Shown piece after piece: positions 1 to 11,109 of a stretch of DNA of 64,000 nt. The translations under genes were made by a program, and so were the position numbers. Numbering within the stretch: the first letter of the stretch is position 1; every line of letters starts with the position of its first letter. The notes under the pieces are model-generated. The model saw only the letters and a list, made by a program, of their open reading frames with translations. It was not told the DNA's origin and searched no databases. Source of the DNA: Rhizophagus irregularis (taxonomy: Eukaryota; Glomeromycota; Glomeromycetes; Glomerales; Glomeraceae); assembly GCF_026210795.1 (NCBI RefSeq), contig NC_089447.1, positions 2,501-66,500 on the forward strand, in the 5' to 3' direction.

Positions 1-599
1 TACGTTGGATTCGATATTCTGGCTTTTTTAATGGAATGTCGTTAACATTAACGGCAACGTAAGTTAATTTATCGAACTTCGAAAAGACTCGCGTATTCAA
101 GCAATCTGATTCCCCGTGGTAATGCTTCATTCGAAATTCAGAATTCATTCTACCATCGTTATCGCATACAGAAAAAGCTTTTCTAATACATTCAAACACG
201 TCGATCAACTATTTTGCTCCTCGAGACCGTTGGAAAATAGCGGAATCGATATTGGAAAAATAGTAACATCTTCGTTGCAAGCGTACTTCGTAACTCGAGA
301 ATTACTGTATCTTTTAATGCAATCGTTGCTTACGCAGGTCGCTCTGTATAATCCAGCGAGGTGGAACACCTGCGAGTCTTTTATAATATACGCTTGTTTA
401 TTAGTTTTTTACCATCCTCGTCCGTACGATATGCTTTTCAACAGTACAGTAGCACGCGCCGCATATGACAGCCCGATAAATATTTTTTTAACTAATACAA
501 ATCATTCGATTTTACTCTCTGCGCGTATCACTTCGCTCCTTCGATACCGAATGCATATCTTTTTTAAAATCTATACGACCCATACTAAAAGGTGGGATC
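1..599. other. Degenerate coding-like sequence, probably 5' continuation of a FunK1 relic
   Basis: The stretch is less AT-rich than its surroundings. On the minus strand, short pieces such as IIKDS recall the region downstream of the conserved FunK1 block, in shifting frames with stops. A plus-strand open frame at 116-643 starts at GTG, resembles nothing I know and runs antisense to the relic. I treat the segment as the decayed C-terminal side of the kinase fragment at 600-832; this is inference. Confidence 0.3.
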
Positions 600-832
600 A
601 AGACAGAGGCCAAATCATAGCCAAGCGGAGAAACTCCCCATAATTGCAAACTTCAGGCGATAACTCGAATAAACATTTCGTGGGATCCCATTATAGATGC
701 TTTAAAAGCATAGGAACCAATACCTCCTAAACGATCAAAAAGCCAAATACGTATTGATGCCCCACATATCGTAAACCCAAAAACAAACTTTCTAGTTGGT
801 GCTAATTGCCAATGCGACTTCAATCAGAATCG
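600..832 (-). pseudogene. FunK1-type fungal protein kinase fragment
   Basis: The minus strand encodes a block reading APTRKFVFGFTICG, then IRIWLFDRLGGIGS. This is the hallmark of the region just before the kinase core in FunK1-type fungal kinases (Pkinase_fungal). The frame is closed upstream by a TGA and downstream by a TGA at 653-655, so only about 55 residues remain in frame. No catalytic loop is visible. FunK1 proteins are a large fungal kinase family of unclear substrate. The fragment lies next to a MITE (911-1342), in a region with further kinase and CRN relics. The family call rests on recognising this block from memory of the family, not on a search. Confidence 0.62.
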
Positions 833-910
833 CACGCATAATAGTTTTACTCAAGAATACCTACGCAAATCGGCAAAAATCGGGGTTTTAACGATGGTAA
901 ATATAGTAAT

Positions 911-1342
911 TAAGGCCGACTGCCGAAACTAAAAAGGAAATTCCGAAAGGTTTCAGCCAATCAAATTAAATGCCGAAAATGCCGAAATAAGGCCTGAAAC
1001 TCGGCTACTTAATTTTCGGCCAAAATTAAAATTCGGCCGAAATTATGACATTGTGTTACGTGACGTTACACGTATTTCCAAAAAAGGAAATTTTGTTTCC
1101 CAGTAAAATCGGAGAAATGTGTCGCACAAATGTTACACAAAATTCTATAAAAGGAAATTTACGTGTCACTCATTATTCCGGCCAGAATTATAGTATTAAT
1201 GTTGGCCAATAATTTTGGCCAAATTTCGGCCTTCGGTAAGTTTCGCATCGTATAATTCGGCAAAGCTTACTTTAATTGCCTAAACTTGTTTTAAAAAGTT
1301 TTGGCCTTAACTTAAACTACTTGATTTCGGCAAGCAACTTTA
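911..1342. mobile_element. MITE with 8-bp TSD (hAT-like), 432 bp
   Basis: The element is flanked by the direct repeat ATAGTAAT (903-910 and 1343-1350). Its ends, TAAGGCCGACTGCCGAAAC on the left and, reverse-complemented, TAAAGTTGCTTGCCGAAAT on the right, are imperfect terminal inverted repeats. The interior is rich in GCCGAA/TTCGGC and has a TTTCCAAAAAAGGAAA palindrome shared with the element at 36826-39804. The ends resemble the shorter TAAGGTTGCTTG family at 10.6, 20.6, 25.1 and 56.4 kb. It encodes no protein. The 8-bp duplication points to hAT-type mobilisation. Confidence 0.85.
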
Positions 1343-1780
1343 ATAGTAATTATAGATAATTTTTGGGTTGGTTTTTTTAAGATCCTCGCTATATTATAGT
1401 TTACTGTATTTCTAATTACCAAACCTCGCTTCACGATCAGCGAGCCAAAGGACCTTCGAATATTCCTACGGAATAATAGGATTATTAATCGTATTTATGG
1501 ATATTTCTCTGGACACGTAATTTTGTTCACATGCGTAGCGTAGGTTTTCTCTTGCGATCTCCCATCTCTTGAAAATATTTATCACGTTCTAATATAAGTT
1601 TTATTTCTAACAAAGAGGCGAAGTTGAAAACACAAATCGTAAATGTAAAGATCAGAAAAATTCTGCAATACTACAAGGCAACGACGTTCGTGGATGATCA
1701 CGACGCTATATTAATTATGAAGACAAACAACGTTAATTATTAAATAGGATTCTGCGAAGTGCCGCAGTGGCGCCGCATAC

Positions 1781-2208
1781 ATGACGACCAAAAAAAATGA
1801 TAAGGACGAAGAACCAAAATTTCAAACTGTAAGTAGAGACACATTCAGGCAACTGTTCTTTTTGATATTCTTGGTGTCTCTAAAAAATTAGTACTATTTA
1901 AGATATAAAAATCGTATTATATATAATGAATTAATTACTGTCCAACGATACTTCACTCACACATTGTACTAATTATAATATCACGGCTTAATTTCGGGAA
2001 TGTGCGATATTGCCATTGAGTCAAATGAAGTATAAGACATTCTTACTTATATATCACATATATATATTGATCAACACCTTTACCAAATTGAACATTCTTT
2101 CTCTTCTCTTAGTCTTGCCCATCTAAGATTATGATGGAAATCCTTTCCCCGATTCATATAATGAATGAAAGCAAGGATCTTTATAGTGGAAATTCGTCTA
2201 TCACTTAA
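1781..2208 (+). CDS. Possible tiny two-exon gene, unknown
   Basis: An ATG at 1781 opens a 16-codon, Lys/Asp/Glu-rich stretch that ends exactly at a GTAAGT donor (1829). A pyrimidine-rich acceptor TCTTCTCTTAG ends at 2112. Splicing keeps the frame and adds 31 codons to a TAA at 2206-2208, giving 47 residues. I do not recognise the product. Good splice signals and a preserved phase are the only support; chance matches in AT-rich DNA are quite possible. Confidence 0.25.
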
Positions 2209-2362
2209 ACACTGGATATAGTGTTAGCACCTCATATCCATAACATTCATATATTATTTTTTGACCATTTAGTATTATTATTTTAAGCACAAATGCGAAT
2301 TTTTGTATAAATAATTGTTAATATAAGTTAGATAACCATAATATAAAAAATTACTCCACTGG

Positions 2363-2990
2363 ATGGCGGAATTGACCTATTTGATTGGAGAACATAGGGG
2401 TGTAAAATTCGTTGTGGTCAGGTCAAGAATTTTACAGAAGACAAAGAATGCCCTCGTTACGTTAGAGATTTTATTGTACGTATACTTTGGCGATTATTTG
2501 AAATTAAAATCTTATATGACCTCAACTAAAGTCAATAATTATTTAGGGAGGATTATCAAATTATCCTCCCGATACATCAAAGGTGATATTATACTTTATT
2601 TAATCAATAACATTTATGCCATAAAACTATCGGATTATTAATAATTATTTTTTTCCTATCCCCACATAACAATAGATGTGTTAATAACAATTTCGAATAC
2701 CAAGACGAATATGGGTTAAAAGGAAAAGCCTGCTCAGTAAACAATATTCTCTTTCGGCATTGTACGCCAACATTTAATACTAAGTCATTAGATGATAATA
2801 GAAGAGATTATGTTAACGTGTTTGGATATTTTTGATCGCAAATAGTTTCCCATAGTAGAATAGATGATGTGTTTCTGGGACTGGCTGTCTCGAAAATGCC
2901 TGGAGGATATTGCCTCGCAATATGGACATGTTAGTTCTGGTGTAAACGGCTAAGATCCTTTAATAATACATGATGAGCTTAATGTACTAC
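2363..2990 (+). other. Coding-like fragments, unrecognised
   Basis: An open frame at 2363-2641 (92 codons) is followed in another frame by a coding-looking stretch with FEYQDEYGLKGKACSV and, after a TGA, VFLGLAVSKMPGGYC. The amino-acid mix looks more protein-like than the surrounding AT-rich DNA. I cannot assign a family. It could be a decayed gene with two or more lesions, or chance. Confidence 0.2.
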
Positions 2991-4417
2991 TACGTTCAAG
3001 AATCTTTCTATTTTCTGTTCATCTCTTTCAATAACCGCCTGATTGTATAGTGCAATTAATCCCGATTTGCCATATATTGCAATAATTTTTCTTTCAAGTT
3101 CGGACACTCCATTCTATATAAGTTTTTTCATCTACTTACAACTGAATTGTTATTAATTACACAACTTTAATGCAATGTACAGTTATACTGAATTTTTTTA
3201 AACTTCAGACCATTATTTTAATTAAAAAAAAAAAATTATATATATTTATTTAAAGATGTAAAGTTTCGGTGGAAGAATAAATATGAAATGCCAAAAAATT
3301 CAGATGATTCAATGTAGTTAATAAATATTTATTTGGAAGTTGGAACTACAGTATCAACTCTTTACATTTGTCAAAAAAATTTTTTTATACAATAAATATT
3401 GTATGAAAAATAATTGTATATATAAAATGTATTTAGAATACCCAACATGCGTACAAAGATGTTTCTTAGCAATTACACAATATTGTAAAAATATCTGCCA
3501 GTATAATTAAAAATGTCATGCAAATTAACGTTACATGACCACATCAATATCATCATCCAAATGTCATTTCATCATTGGGGAAGATATACTAAAAAAAATT
3601 TGACCGTTACGTTACTTTTAAGATTCTATTAAAGTAGCTTAATGATACCTTAAAAAATTTCAAGTTTCTGCAATAAAGCAAAAAGATATCAGGTATTAAT
3701 TAGTTTTTGTAAAGAGCATGATAATTAAACAATAAATATTAAAATTTTATTTTAATGGCGAAATAATTTATATTGATGACGCAAATATTAATTCTTTACA
3801 CTTTTAATTTACATGATTTATATAACACATGATATTTACAATATGATTACTTGCAAATTTTGACTAAACCTAATCTACCCTATAAAAAATCTGTGAAAAA
3901 TTCCAATAAATGATCATTTTTCTAGTTTTTATTCCGAAGAAACTCAGACACATGATCATTTTTCTGTATTTTGAAATTTCAGTCATCGCATCATTGCGTG
4001 CTTGGAAAAAAAATATGTAATCAAAATTTACTGGCCCTCCATAATGGGTCAGAGATCGGCATATGCATCCAGGTAAGTTGTACGATATGAAATTACGTAA
4101 CTTTTTTAATAAATACCCCCGAATCGATCTTCATGTTTCTATAATCATTTTTCTTTTTCTTGAGTCATTTGATTAATTTAATTAATTTACAACCTAATGA
4201 GTAACTGTATTAATCATTTTTTCATGTGCTTTTTTCGACTAACTTAATAATTAATAGAAGTTGAGATTATTTGATTTATTCATGCTTGCAATTGTTAAAT
4301 ACTAAATCAAATACAATTTGTTATGATAAGTTATTATCGTCTCATTATGATAATCAAATGCAGTTTATCATGATAAGTTTGAATATAATAAGTAATTTTT
4401 ATCGGTCATATTGTAGA
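2991..4417. other. AT-rich intergenic DNA
   Basis: I see no gene, RNA or clear repeat here, only AT-rich sequence with simple A/T runs. Confidence 0.5.
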
Positions 4418-4507
4418 TGATAACTAATTTACCACTAGGATTGCTATGTATATCATATGGCCGAAGGCCACATGATAGAGTAGCATCCTAGTGTAAATCA
4501 GTTATCA
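4418..4507. repeat. Perfect-looking palindrome (cruciform/fold-back)
   Basis: TGATAACTAATTTACCACTAGG on the left pairs with CCTAGTGTAAATCAGTTATCA on the right. The arms close on a GC-rich centre, GGCCGAAGGCC (about 4459-4469). Arms are about 43 bp with few mismatches. It may be a very short MITE; I could not define a target-site duplication. Confidence 0.6.
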
Positions 4508-5039
4508 TAAACATGACTGATAATAAAGTTATTGGATATGTATGACGTAAAGCAACCGAGACCTTTTTCGCGTATCTTATTTATTATTTTATAATAATGT
4601 GATCAAAATTTTGTATATCACTAATTATAAAGTGACCAAAATTTGTGTATCACTATTAAAGTGATCAATAACATACGTGAAAAATGTCCAGTGCTTACAT
4701 AACATATACAATAAGAATTATTATTATTTGCTGTATTACGTACGTCACTACAAGAGTCTATAGTCAGAATGATACACCTTCAATAAGCCGATTTTGATCA
4801 AATCTTTTTGATGAGTATAAAATTGATCAATTTTTTTGATTTCAAAATAAGTCTTCTTTTTCTTTTATCGGAACAAAATTTCTTCCTTTTTATCTCCCAA
4901 GAAACTCTCTCGAACTTCTTTTATATTCGTTTCTAATATCTTTCTTCATTAATAATCGAATACGATGCAAAAAATATATACTTATATCTACATTTATATT
5001 CATATTTCTGATGTTGCATCTTTTTTTTATTTTTATTTC

Positions 5040-5205
5040 TGGAAATCATTTACAATCTCTTTACCTCCCTTCCGCATCTCCAAAACGTCTATTTGGTCTA
5101 TTATTCTTTCCAATGGGTGGCCTTTGTGGTATCAATTCTTCTCTTTGTATTGTGAGATGTCATATTCGGCCTTTCAGATTTCCCCTCCGTAGTACGATAA
5201 TAAGC
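5040..5205 (-). pseudogene. Protein-coding fragment, unrecognised, with two TGA codons
   Basis: Read on the minus strand, one frame gives KAEYDISQYKEKN, a TGA, then YHKGHPLERIIDQIDVLEMR. It looks like a real acidic/basic helical protein with transition-type nonsense mutations (a TGA where Trp or Arg would fit). Plus-strand open frames at 4965-5214 are its antisense shadows. I cannot name the family. Confidence 0.3.
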
Positions 5206-5334
5206 TATTTTTAAACAAACCTTGTGAAAAAGGGCATTCAACCTAAATTGATATTTCATAATGATTAAGTCATTTCTCGACCTCTAGTTATAGAACGTTT
5301 TAAAAAATTCTTCAACCAGATAAAGATCACTCAT

Positions 5335-6523
5335 ATTATCATTTAACCAGAGCGAACACGGGACAGGGAAAATCACATTAGTCAGGATCGCTTCAAATGA
5401 GGTTGGGTGCGGCGTTTATATGTTAATATCCCTGCAAATTCTATGAATTAGATAAGGCTTTTGGAAAAGCAATTAATTTTGCATACGAGAGAATTTCTGT
5501 TACACAGATTAATTGTTGCGTAAAATCAATTCGTACGGTAAGCTTTCCATCATTACTTTATTGTTAATAATAACCATTTTGATTCTTATTTTCTTTTGTA
5601 ATAGATACACCTAAGCTTTCTGAATGCGCAAAAGCTTTGCAAACATTCAGACATGCTAGTGAAACGTACAAAGCCAAGTATGATAAGCCAATAGTTATTG
5701 TTTACGACAATGTTAGTCACTTGGTTCATAAAAATCCAGAAATCCTGGACATTCTCCAAGATGACGCAAAACACAATGTCTGATGATCGAAAATACATCG
5801 CTGTATTTGTCTGCAGTGAAGGAAGTACCTCAAAGGATGGAATGTAAGTACGACATGATTTTTTTTGTGTTCTTGAAAAATGGTATTTACAGATTATAAT
5901 TCTTATTTTAGCCCGCAGTGCCTGGTCACGTGCAAAAACACCTGTAATGGAAATTGGCGACCTTAGCGAGGAAGAATCGATGGAATATTTGATTAAAAAT
6001 CACAAGATCAAGGAAGTATATGCGAAAAAAATTATTTGATTTAAGTTCTTGGGGGTCATATCATAGAGCTAAAAATTGTGGCGATGACTTTTTGGCTGGG
6101 CAAAAATTCGAAAGTAGGAATTAGTTTCATCATTTTACAAATTCAGGTTTACATAATTTTGTTCTGGATCAATTGCTTAATAATTTCTTCTGCCCTTTTT
6201 CTGCGCTCATTAAACAACAAGTTTTAGATAAAGTTGAGAAGAAATTTAAATCTGCACAACTCCTTCCAAATGATCAATATTACGAATTAGGAAAAAGTCT
6301 TATATGTGATTTGTTGAAGTCTAATGAGCTCAGCTTTTTAGAATTTAAGAATTATTTTGATAGGGCTGAGAAATTAAATGAAGTGTTGGACAGCAATATA
6401 TTTTCATATCATCCTGAAAAGAATATTGTGACCTTCCAATCTCAATCAGTAAAAAGTTATATTCAAGAAAAAGCTAATATATTCCACATTTATGAAAATT
6501 TTAAAATTATAGAAATTGATTAG
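5335..6523 (+). pseudogene. P-loop ATPase (STAND/CRN-associated type) pseudogene
   Basis: Pieces of one ATPase appear in order on the plus strand but in different frames. First is a decayed Walker A, GTGKITLVRIASNEVG (the usual T of GKT is I), then ELDKAFGKAINFAYERISV, a likely donor at ~5539 and an acceptor TAATAG at ~5606. Next come KPIVIVYDNVSHLVHKNPEI (Walker B-like hydrophobic strand with acidic end), DDRKYIAVFVCSEGS, RSAWSRAKTPVMEIGDLSEE and LVxGGHIIELK-like sequence. An intact C-terminal frame closes it (6173-6523; KNIVTFQSQSVKSYI). Such ATPases are multicopy in arbuscular mycorrhizal fungi. At least three frame breaks (after ~5418, ~5780 and ~6040) make a functional product unlikely. 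Gene family recognised; exact role unknown. Confidence 0.6.
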
Positions 6524-6850
6524 AAATTTTCAAAATGGCATATTTATAATGTAACTAATGCATAATACAAATTCAAATTATGTATATTAGTATAGAAAAA
6601 ATTGTCATGTATTACAAGAAAAGTCCTGAGCTTTGCATTTATCTTTATTTCTATATTAATAAAATAACAATGAATTTACATTATGTATAAAATACTATCT
6701 ATCATTTGAACTTAAAGTATCAGTATATCAAATTTTACTGTATAATATTTTTTGCAATAAATCTATAATTTTTCATTTAAAATAATATTAGTGAAAGTAC
6801 AGTAATAACATCAATTATGCGACGCTAGGAAACGATGTGGATTATCTGTT

Positions 6851-7846
6851 TTATTTAAAAATTTCACGAACATATCCCGCCAGTTCTAGATCCGTGTTTA
6901 CGTTGTCATTTTTGTCTGTACGCTTTATTTCACCCACAACGTGAATATCGCTCCAATGTACTACAGGTTCCCCTTCTCTTCGTTGGACATTGCTACAATC
7001 GACTAAAACGATATCTGGTTTACGAGCCACTGCGCATATTCGATTTTGTATCGGACAGCAGTTAGCGTGAACTACCGCAGTCCTTGCAAATTTACCAGAA
7101 GTTCTATTACACTGCTGAATCACATAGTTTACCAAGACGAGGACAGGTTGATAAAACTGGGTTTCCAATGATCCATCTTTAGGCCATCCTATCCATTCAT
7201 TGTTCCATTTCTCTTCTTGTTTACATTTTTCCATGATCTCGTCAATAACTAACGCTTGGCTCTGTGACATAGGAAAAATGGAACCGAAAAAGTTATCGAT
7301 ATTTCGGTGCATAACATGTCGAATCTCTTGCCGAAGGAGGGATTCTATCACAACAGAAGTCTCTGGGGTAGTATAAACGCACGCAGTTGTTATCCGAATT
7401 TTGTCATTTTCGCATCTTGGCCGGATTTCGTATTGGAATTCATCAGAGCTTCCACATATTGGTTGTTCAACTAGAATATGGACATGTTCGGAGGGTGGCG
7501 GAGAGTCTACTTGGAAATATTTTTGCGATTACTTCTACAGGCAAGAGTCCTCTTTTTTTCGATGGTAATATTTTAGTATATGGATCTGGGTCGTTACTTA
7601 ACGCCAGAAGTTCCTCACAGGAAATTTTAACTAAACTAAGATCCAAATCGTCTGCCGAAACATTTGTAAACGCAGTAGGTTTTTTTCGTAAATAGTTTCT
7701 TTAAGGTGTCCGATGGATAAAAATCCAGAAATGTTTATTATCAATATAGTCAGTCTGTTCGAAATTCTACGCCTCGGTATATTTTCTTGGGGAACAACCA
7801 AACACTGCAGGGTTACTATATAATCTTTTAAATCGTTAGAAGCCAT
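6851..7846 (-). pseudogene. CRN N-terminal domain joined to FunK1-type N-terminal region; broken
   Basis: From an ATG at 7844-7846 the product starts with a ubiquitin-like CRN header (IVTLQCLVVPQENIP, then GHLKETIYE) and later shows the CRN boundary motif HVHILVEQP. It continues as a FunK1-type N-terminal region: LETQFYQPVLVLVNYVI, then RKPDIVLVD and VVGEIKRTDKNDN. It stops at 6851 after GYVREIFK, before any kinase core. The first and last parts share a frame. The middle (about 7520-7680) is read one frame over, with changes at an A7 run and an A5 run, so two compensating homopolymer indels fit better than introns. CRN proteins are effector-like modular proteins. The fusion is interesting, but the missing kinase core makes it truncated. 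Confidence 0.6.
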
Positions 7847-8435
7847 TATATTAGTGTGGGTTTTTCAGTTGGACTGCGCCTAAATATATAGATTGCTCTC
7901 CAAAGTGTACACTATATTCTATAAAGGAATAGCTTTTTTGTAAAATACAAAAAAAAAAGAAATACACTTTGTCACCTAGCTAGATGGCAGTTAACGCAAC
8001 TAACGAAATAATAAATACGACATCACTGAAAAATATGGGTGCATTTTATATCTATTTCATTCTGGTTATGGAAATATAAACGGAAATAACATATTCCATA
8101 AGGTTATGCTTATTTCTTATTTTGTGGCAGTGTAACATTTTTGTTTTTTCACTAATTTACCCCTATCGTTCTGATTGGTTGGCGACATATAAGGGATGAC
8201 AAATAGGTTTTCACTATTGTCCCCTGATCAGTTAATTATAAAAATGGTAAACTGTAATTATTGACGATGTGAAAATAAATGGGACTACGGATGCCTATTA
8301 ACGATTAGAGGACCGTTCATAATTATTCTGTGAACAAAAAAATGAATAAAACGCAAACTTTCTAATCTTATCCATTCTGTACATGAATTTTTTATTAAAA
8401 TTTTTGTTCATAGTCGCACAACAAAAAAACGTATA
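7847..8435. other. Intergenic, upstream of the CRN/FunK1 relic
   Basis: AT-rich, with an A10 run near 7950 and no convincing ORF. Promoter sequence for the minus-strand gene would lie here, but no clear TATA position could be chosen. Confidence 0.4.
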
Positions 8436-8622
8436 CAGTCAAACCTTTATATAACGATATGTCGGGACATATATGAAATTTTTAGAAAATATCGTTATAT
8501 CAAAGTTATACCGATATTTATATGTCCTCACATATAGTGGGAAAATAAAATTTTATCGGTATATCAAGTTTTTAATAGTATATCGGTATATCGTAATATC
8601 GGTATGATTTAGGTTGCAACTG
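8436..8622. mobile_element. MITE, TA target site (Tc1/pogo-like), 187 bp
   Basis: Flanked by TA (8434-8435, 8623-8624). The left end CAGTCAAACCTTTATATAAC and right end GGTTGCAACTG form short inverted repeats. The interior is dominated by CGATAT/ATATCG and CGGTATA repeats. A close relative in the opposite orientation sits inside an intron of the alcohol dehydrogenase gene (48063-48246). Confidence 0.75.
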
Positions 8623-8900
8623 TATACTATTCCTAGCAGATATATTACAACAATGAAAATGATATCATATACATATGTAAATTTCTATTCTACATTCTTG
8701 TTACTCATCTTGCATTTATGTGAATTGGAAAATGGTCCAGTGTTTCTAACAACATTTCTGTGAATGTTGAATACAGTAAAATGTTACAAACTGACGGTAT
8801 AGTCTGAAGGGGACATGGCCGAAAAATAAAGTATAGTACAGAAATGCTTACGTAATATAATTTATCTAGCAACATGAAAACTGGCGAAGTTCCTCATTAC

Positions 8901-9357
8901 ACCCAGGTCCAAAATGAAAAATCAGGATCAATCGCGCATCGGTCACCCAATCAGGCAGTTTCTGGCTAACTTTTGATCCAGTGATCGAAAAAGATGAAAT
9001 ATACTCATTGGAATGTCTCAACAAGACCTAATGGTAAAATCGCATTTCTAGGATTACTACTTGATGAAAAATTAAGTAAAATATAAAAATAAAAATGTAT
9101 CATTTATATTTTATTTAATTTTTTATTAACTATTAATGCTAGAAATGCGATTTTACTACCATTAGATTCGTCTTGTTGAGACGATTCCAATGAGCTATAT
9201 TTCATCCTTTTCTGATCACTGGATCAAAAGTTAGCAAACTGCCTGATTGGTGACGGTATTTGGCGAAAATGCCAATCAGGCAACTTCATTCAGTCACCAA
9301 TCAGCTACCTGATTGGGCGACTGATTGGTGCCTGATTTTTCACTTTTCGACCTGTGT
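8901..9357. mobile_element. Fold-back element with long imperfect arms
   Basis: The left end ACCCAGGTCCAAAATG is mirrored by the right end (reverse complement ACACAGGTCGAAAAGTG). Both continue into GAAAAATCAGG. The arms of ~150-200 bp also share TTTTGATCCAGTGATC, ACTCATTGGAAT and TAAAATCGCATTTCT, and enclose an AT-rich loop near 9060-9130. On the right arm, extra CTGATTGG copies have expanded. It resembles other fold-back elements at 25.3, 50.1 and 56.9 kb in its core only. Confidence 0.7.
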
Positions 9358-9365
9358 TAAAAACG

Positions 9366-9800
9366 GTCCTATTTTTGTGAAAGTCGTCCCGTGACGCCAT
9401 CCCAAAGTCAATCAAGAACACATTACCCTTACTGTCAACCAGAATATTTTCTTTCCAAATATCATTATGAAGGATCTTGTGGATCGTGAATTTTTTTTAA
9501 CACCTTGAGAGCCTGTGCCTTTTGCCTGTGTTTCGTTAACTTATGATCATTGCACAATGGAGTACCAACAATAGTCATTCCGATAACAAAGCTCATACCA
9601 CCCCATAATAATCATAACAGATCAACTTGGGGATATACTTTCCTTGAATATCAGCGAGGATCTTGTAGATTTCGACTTCTTTTTCATCTCTTCCACGATA
9701 TCTAGTGGAGTTTTCGACAAATTGGCACTCTTTCAAGCGCAATAGTATTACCACGGAACTCGCAAAGAAGGATTTTTTCCACTTCGACCTTCACCTAGTA
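9366..9800 (-). pseudogene. Protein kinase domain fragment
   Basis: The minus strand carries kinase signatures in order: an N-lobe strand ILLCEFRGNTIALK (catalytic Lys), EVEIYKILADIQGKYIPKL (alpha-C Glu candidate), then the catalytic loop ILHNDIWKENILVD (HND in place of HRD, with the Asn) and the metal-binding IDFGMAS (DFG). Frames shift between the segments around 9590-9600 and 9495, so the product is broken. DFG and the Lys are intact. The kinase may belong to the fungal kinase expansions of these genomes; substrate unknown. The 3' end runs into the fold-back element at 8901-9357, which may have truncated it. Confidence 0.65.
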
Positions 9801-10558
9801 TACTCGAAACTTAAAGTCTGCAAAAGAATAATTATTATGCTGGCCGACAGAAGTATAATATTGTGAGTAGTCAAGGAAGAGGACTGTTGATCTGGCGCTT
9901 GGTAGATAAAAGTTGGAGTGGGACCTCCGAGTACATGAATCGTTGTCTACTGCAAACTGATTTTTCATTATTTTTGGGTGGTACATTCACCCTCGAAGAG
10001 GTGAATAAAGTGGGCTATACTGCAGTAATTATGAAGGAATACAAAAAGAAAATAGAGATGGGCGAAATTCTCATCAATATTTCTATGTAATTTTTTTATC
10101 GCTTGTTGAAACAATTAGAGTCCTTCATTTTACTTCGGACCAATTATCTTGACAATAATCACTCACACTAAAATTTGTAGGTTTTTTGCCACAGGTTATA
10201 GAATTTTATTTTTACGAAATTGAAGAAATTATGTTAATTGCGCTTTATTTCTAGTAATTGTCTAACTCTAGTTTTAAGAGATACAAATACATATATATAT
10301 ACTGTATATTTCGATACAAAAAAATATACAAATTCATTCAGTTACATTATAAGTAAAAAACATTTATTTTTCTTCAAATATCCATTCCAATTGTTTAGTA
10401 CTAGCAATAATAAATCCATTATTTCCAATATTTGCAAACTGATTGCTATACAACGCTTGAATGGATGCTCGTTAGTTTTAGAAGGAACAAATATCCATTC
10501 CCGATTTAGCTGAGAATATTTCCTTCAAGAGTAAGAAAGGTTTCCATTACCCTTGTAT
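9801..10558. other. Unassigned, weakly coding-like
   Basis: Open frames on both strands (9795-9986 minus, 9863-10090 plus, 10238-10513 plus) overlap and none matches a family I know. Minus-strand sequence near 10400-10510 (WIFVPSKTNEHPFKRC) looks protein-like and may be further kinase-gene debris. No feature can be supported. Confidence 0.3.
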
Positions 10559-10809
10559 GCTGACTGTGCTGCCACCGAAACCTGGGGGTGTAGGGCAAGA
10601 TGGCGTTTTGCCGAAAAGCGAAATTCTGCTGAAACTATATTAAAGTTATATTAAAAAACTGGCGAAACTTTGGAGAAAGGCAAAACTGCCAAAACTTATT
10701 ATAAATGCCGAAACTGCCGAAACTCTGCCAAAACTATAATAAATCTATAGTAAAATTTTGACGAAACTAATCGTAGGATTTTGAGGAAGGTTTAGACGAA
10801 AGAACCTTA
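10559..10809. mobile_element. MITE, TAAGGTTGCTTG family, degenerate left end
   Basis: The interior matches the family seen at 20601, 25077 and 56418: AGGGCAAGATGGCGTTTTG, then GCGAAATTCTGCTGAAAC, and ending near AGAACCTTA. The left terminus is eroded. A near-repeat TATGCTGAC / TATGTGAC flanks it, so the original 8-bp duplication is only partly visible. It lies ~90 bp downstream of the small secreted ORF at 10903-11028. Confidence 0.7.
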
Positions 10810-10902
10810 TATGTGACATAGAGGTCGGATTATTACTCGGACAATAGTCCACCAGGAAAGAATGTTAATATCCACTTTGCACCTGTGACTTGTACAATAT
10901 GA

Positions 10903-11028
10903 TTAAGTTTTATCTGCCGCCCAATATAGTTTGGATTTAGGGTCTCGAATAGTATAAGTCTTCTGTTGCCGAGACGACCCAACAGCAAGAAAGGTGGCTA
11001 AAAGAAGCAAAAAAAGGTTGAATTTCAT
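10903..11028 (-). CDS. Small secreted protein candidate, possibly truncated
   Basis: The 41-codon ORF begins MKFNLFLLLLATFLAVGSS, a textbook signal peptide with a basic n-region, a Leu-rich core and small residues before a probable cleavage site. The mature part is only about 20 residues (TYTIRDPKSKLYWAADK). The ATG at 11026-11028 has a good context (AAAATGAA). A TATAAATA box lies on the same strand at 11084-11091, about 56 bp upstream. That spacing supports a real promoter, so I chose this ATG over the upstream in-frame one at 11107-11109, which lies beyond the TATA box. The mature part resembles the first strand of a beta-trefoil-like domain, so a longer ancestor may have been cut by the stop. 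Confidence 0.55.
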   Translation of the reverse strand: MKFNLFLLLLATFLAVGSSRQQKTYTIRDPKSKLYWAADKT

Positions 11029-11083
11029 TTTTGATTTTTGTTTTTGCGCAGAGCTTGTTTTCAAACAGCGCAGAGACGGGAAG

Positions 11084-11091
11084 TATTTATA
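11084..11091 (-). promoter_or_regulatory. TATA box for the secreted-protein ORF
   Basis: TATAAATA on the minus strand, followed by CTTCCCGTCTCTGCG and then an A-rich leader to the ATG at 11028. Spacing fits a fungal TATA promoter. Confidence 0.45.
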
Positions 11092-11109
11092 CATATAAAA
11101 TCGGTACAA

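Noticed and set aside
116..643. 175-codon plus-strand ORF starting at GTG
   Set aside because: Antisense to a FunK1 relic, no family features and no ATG start.
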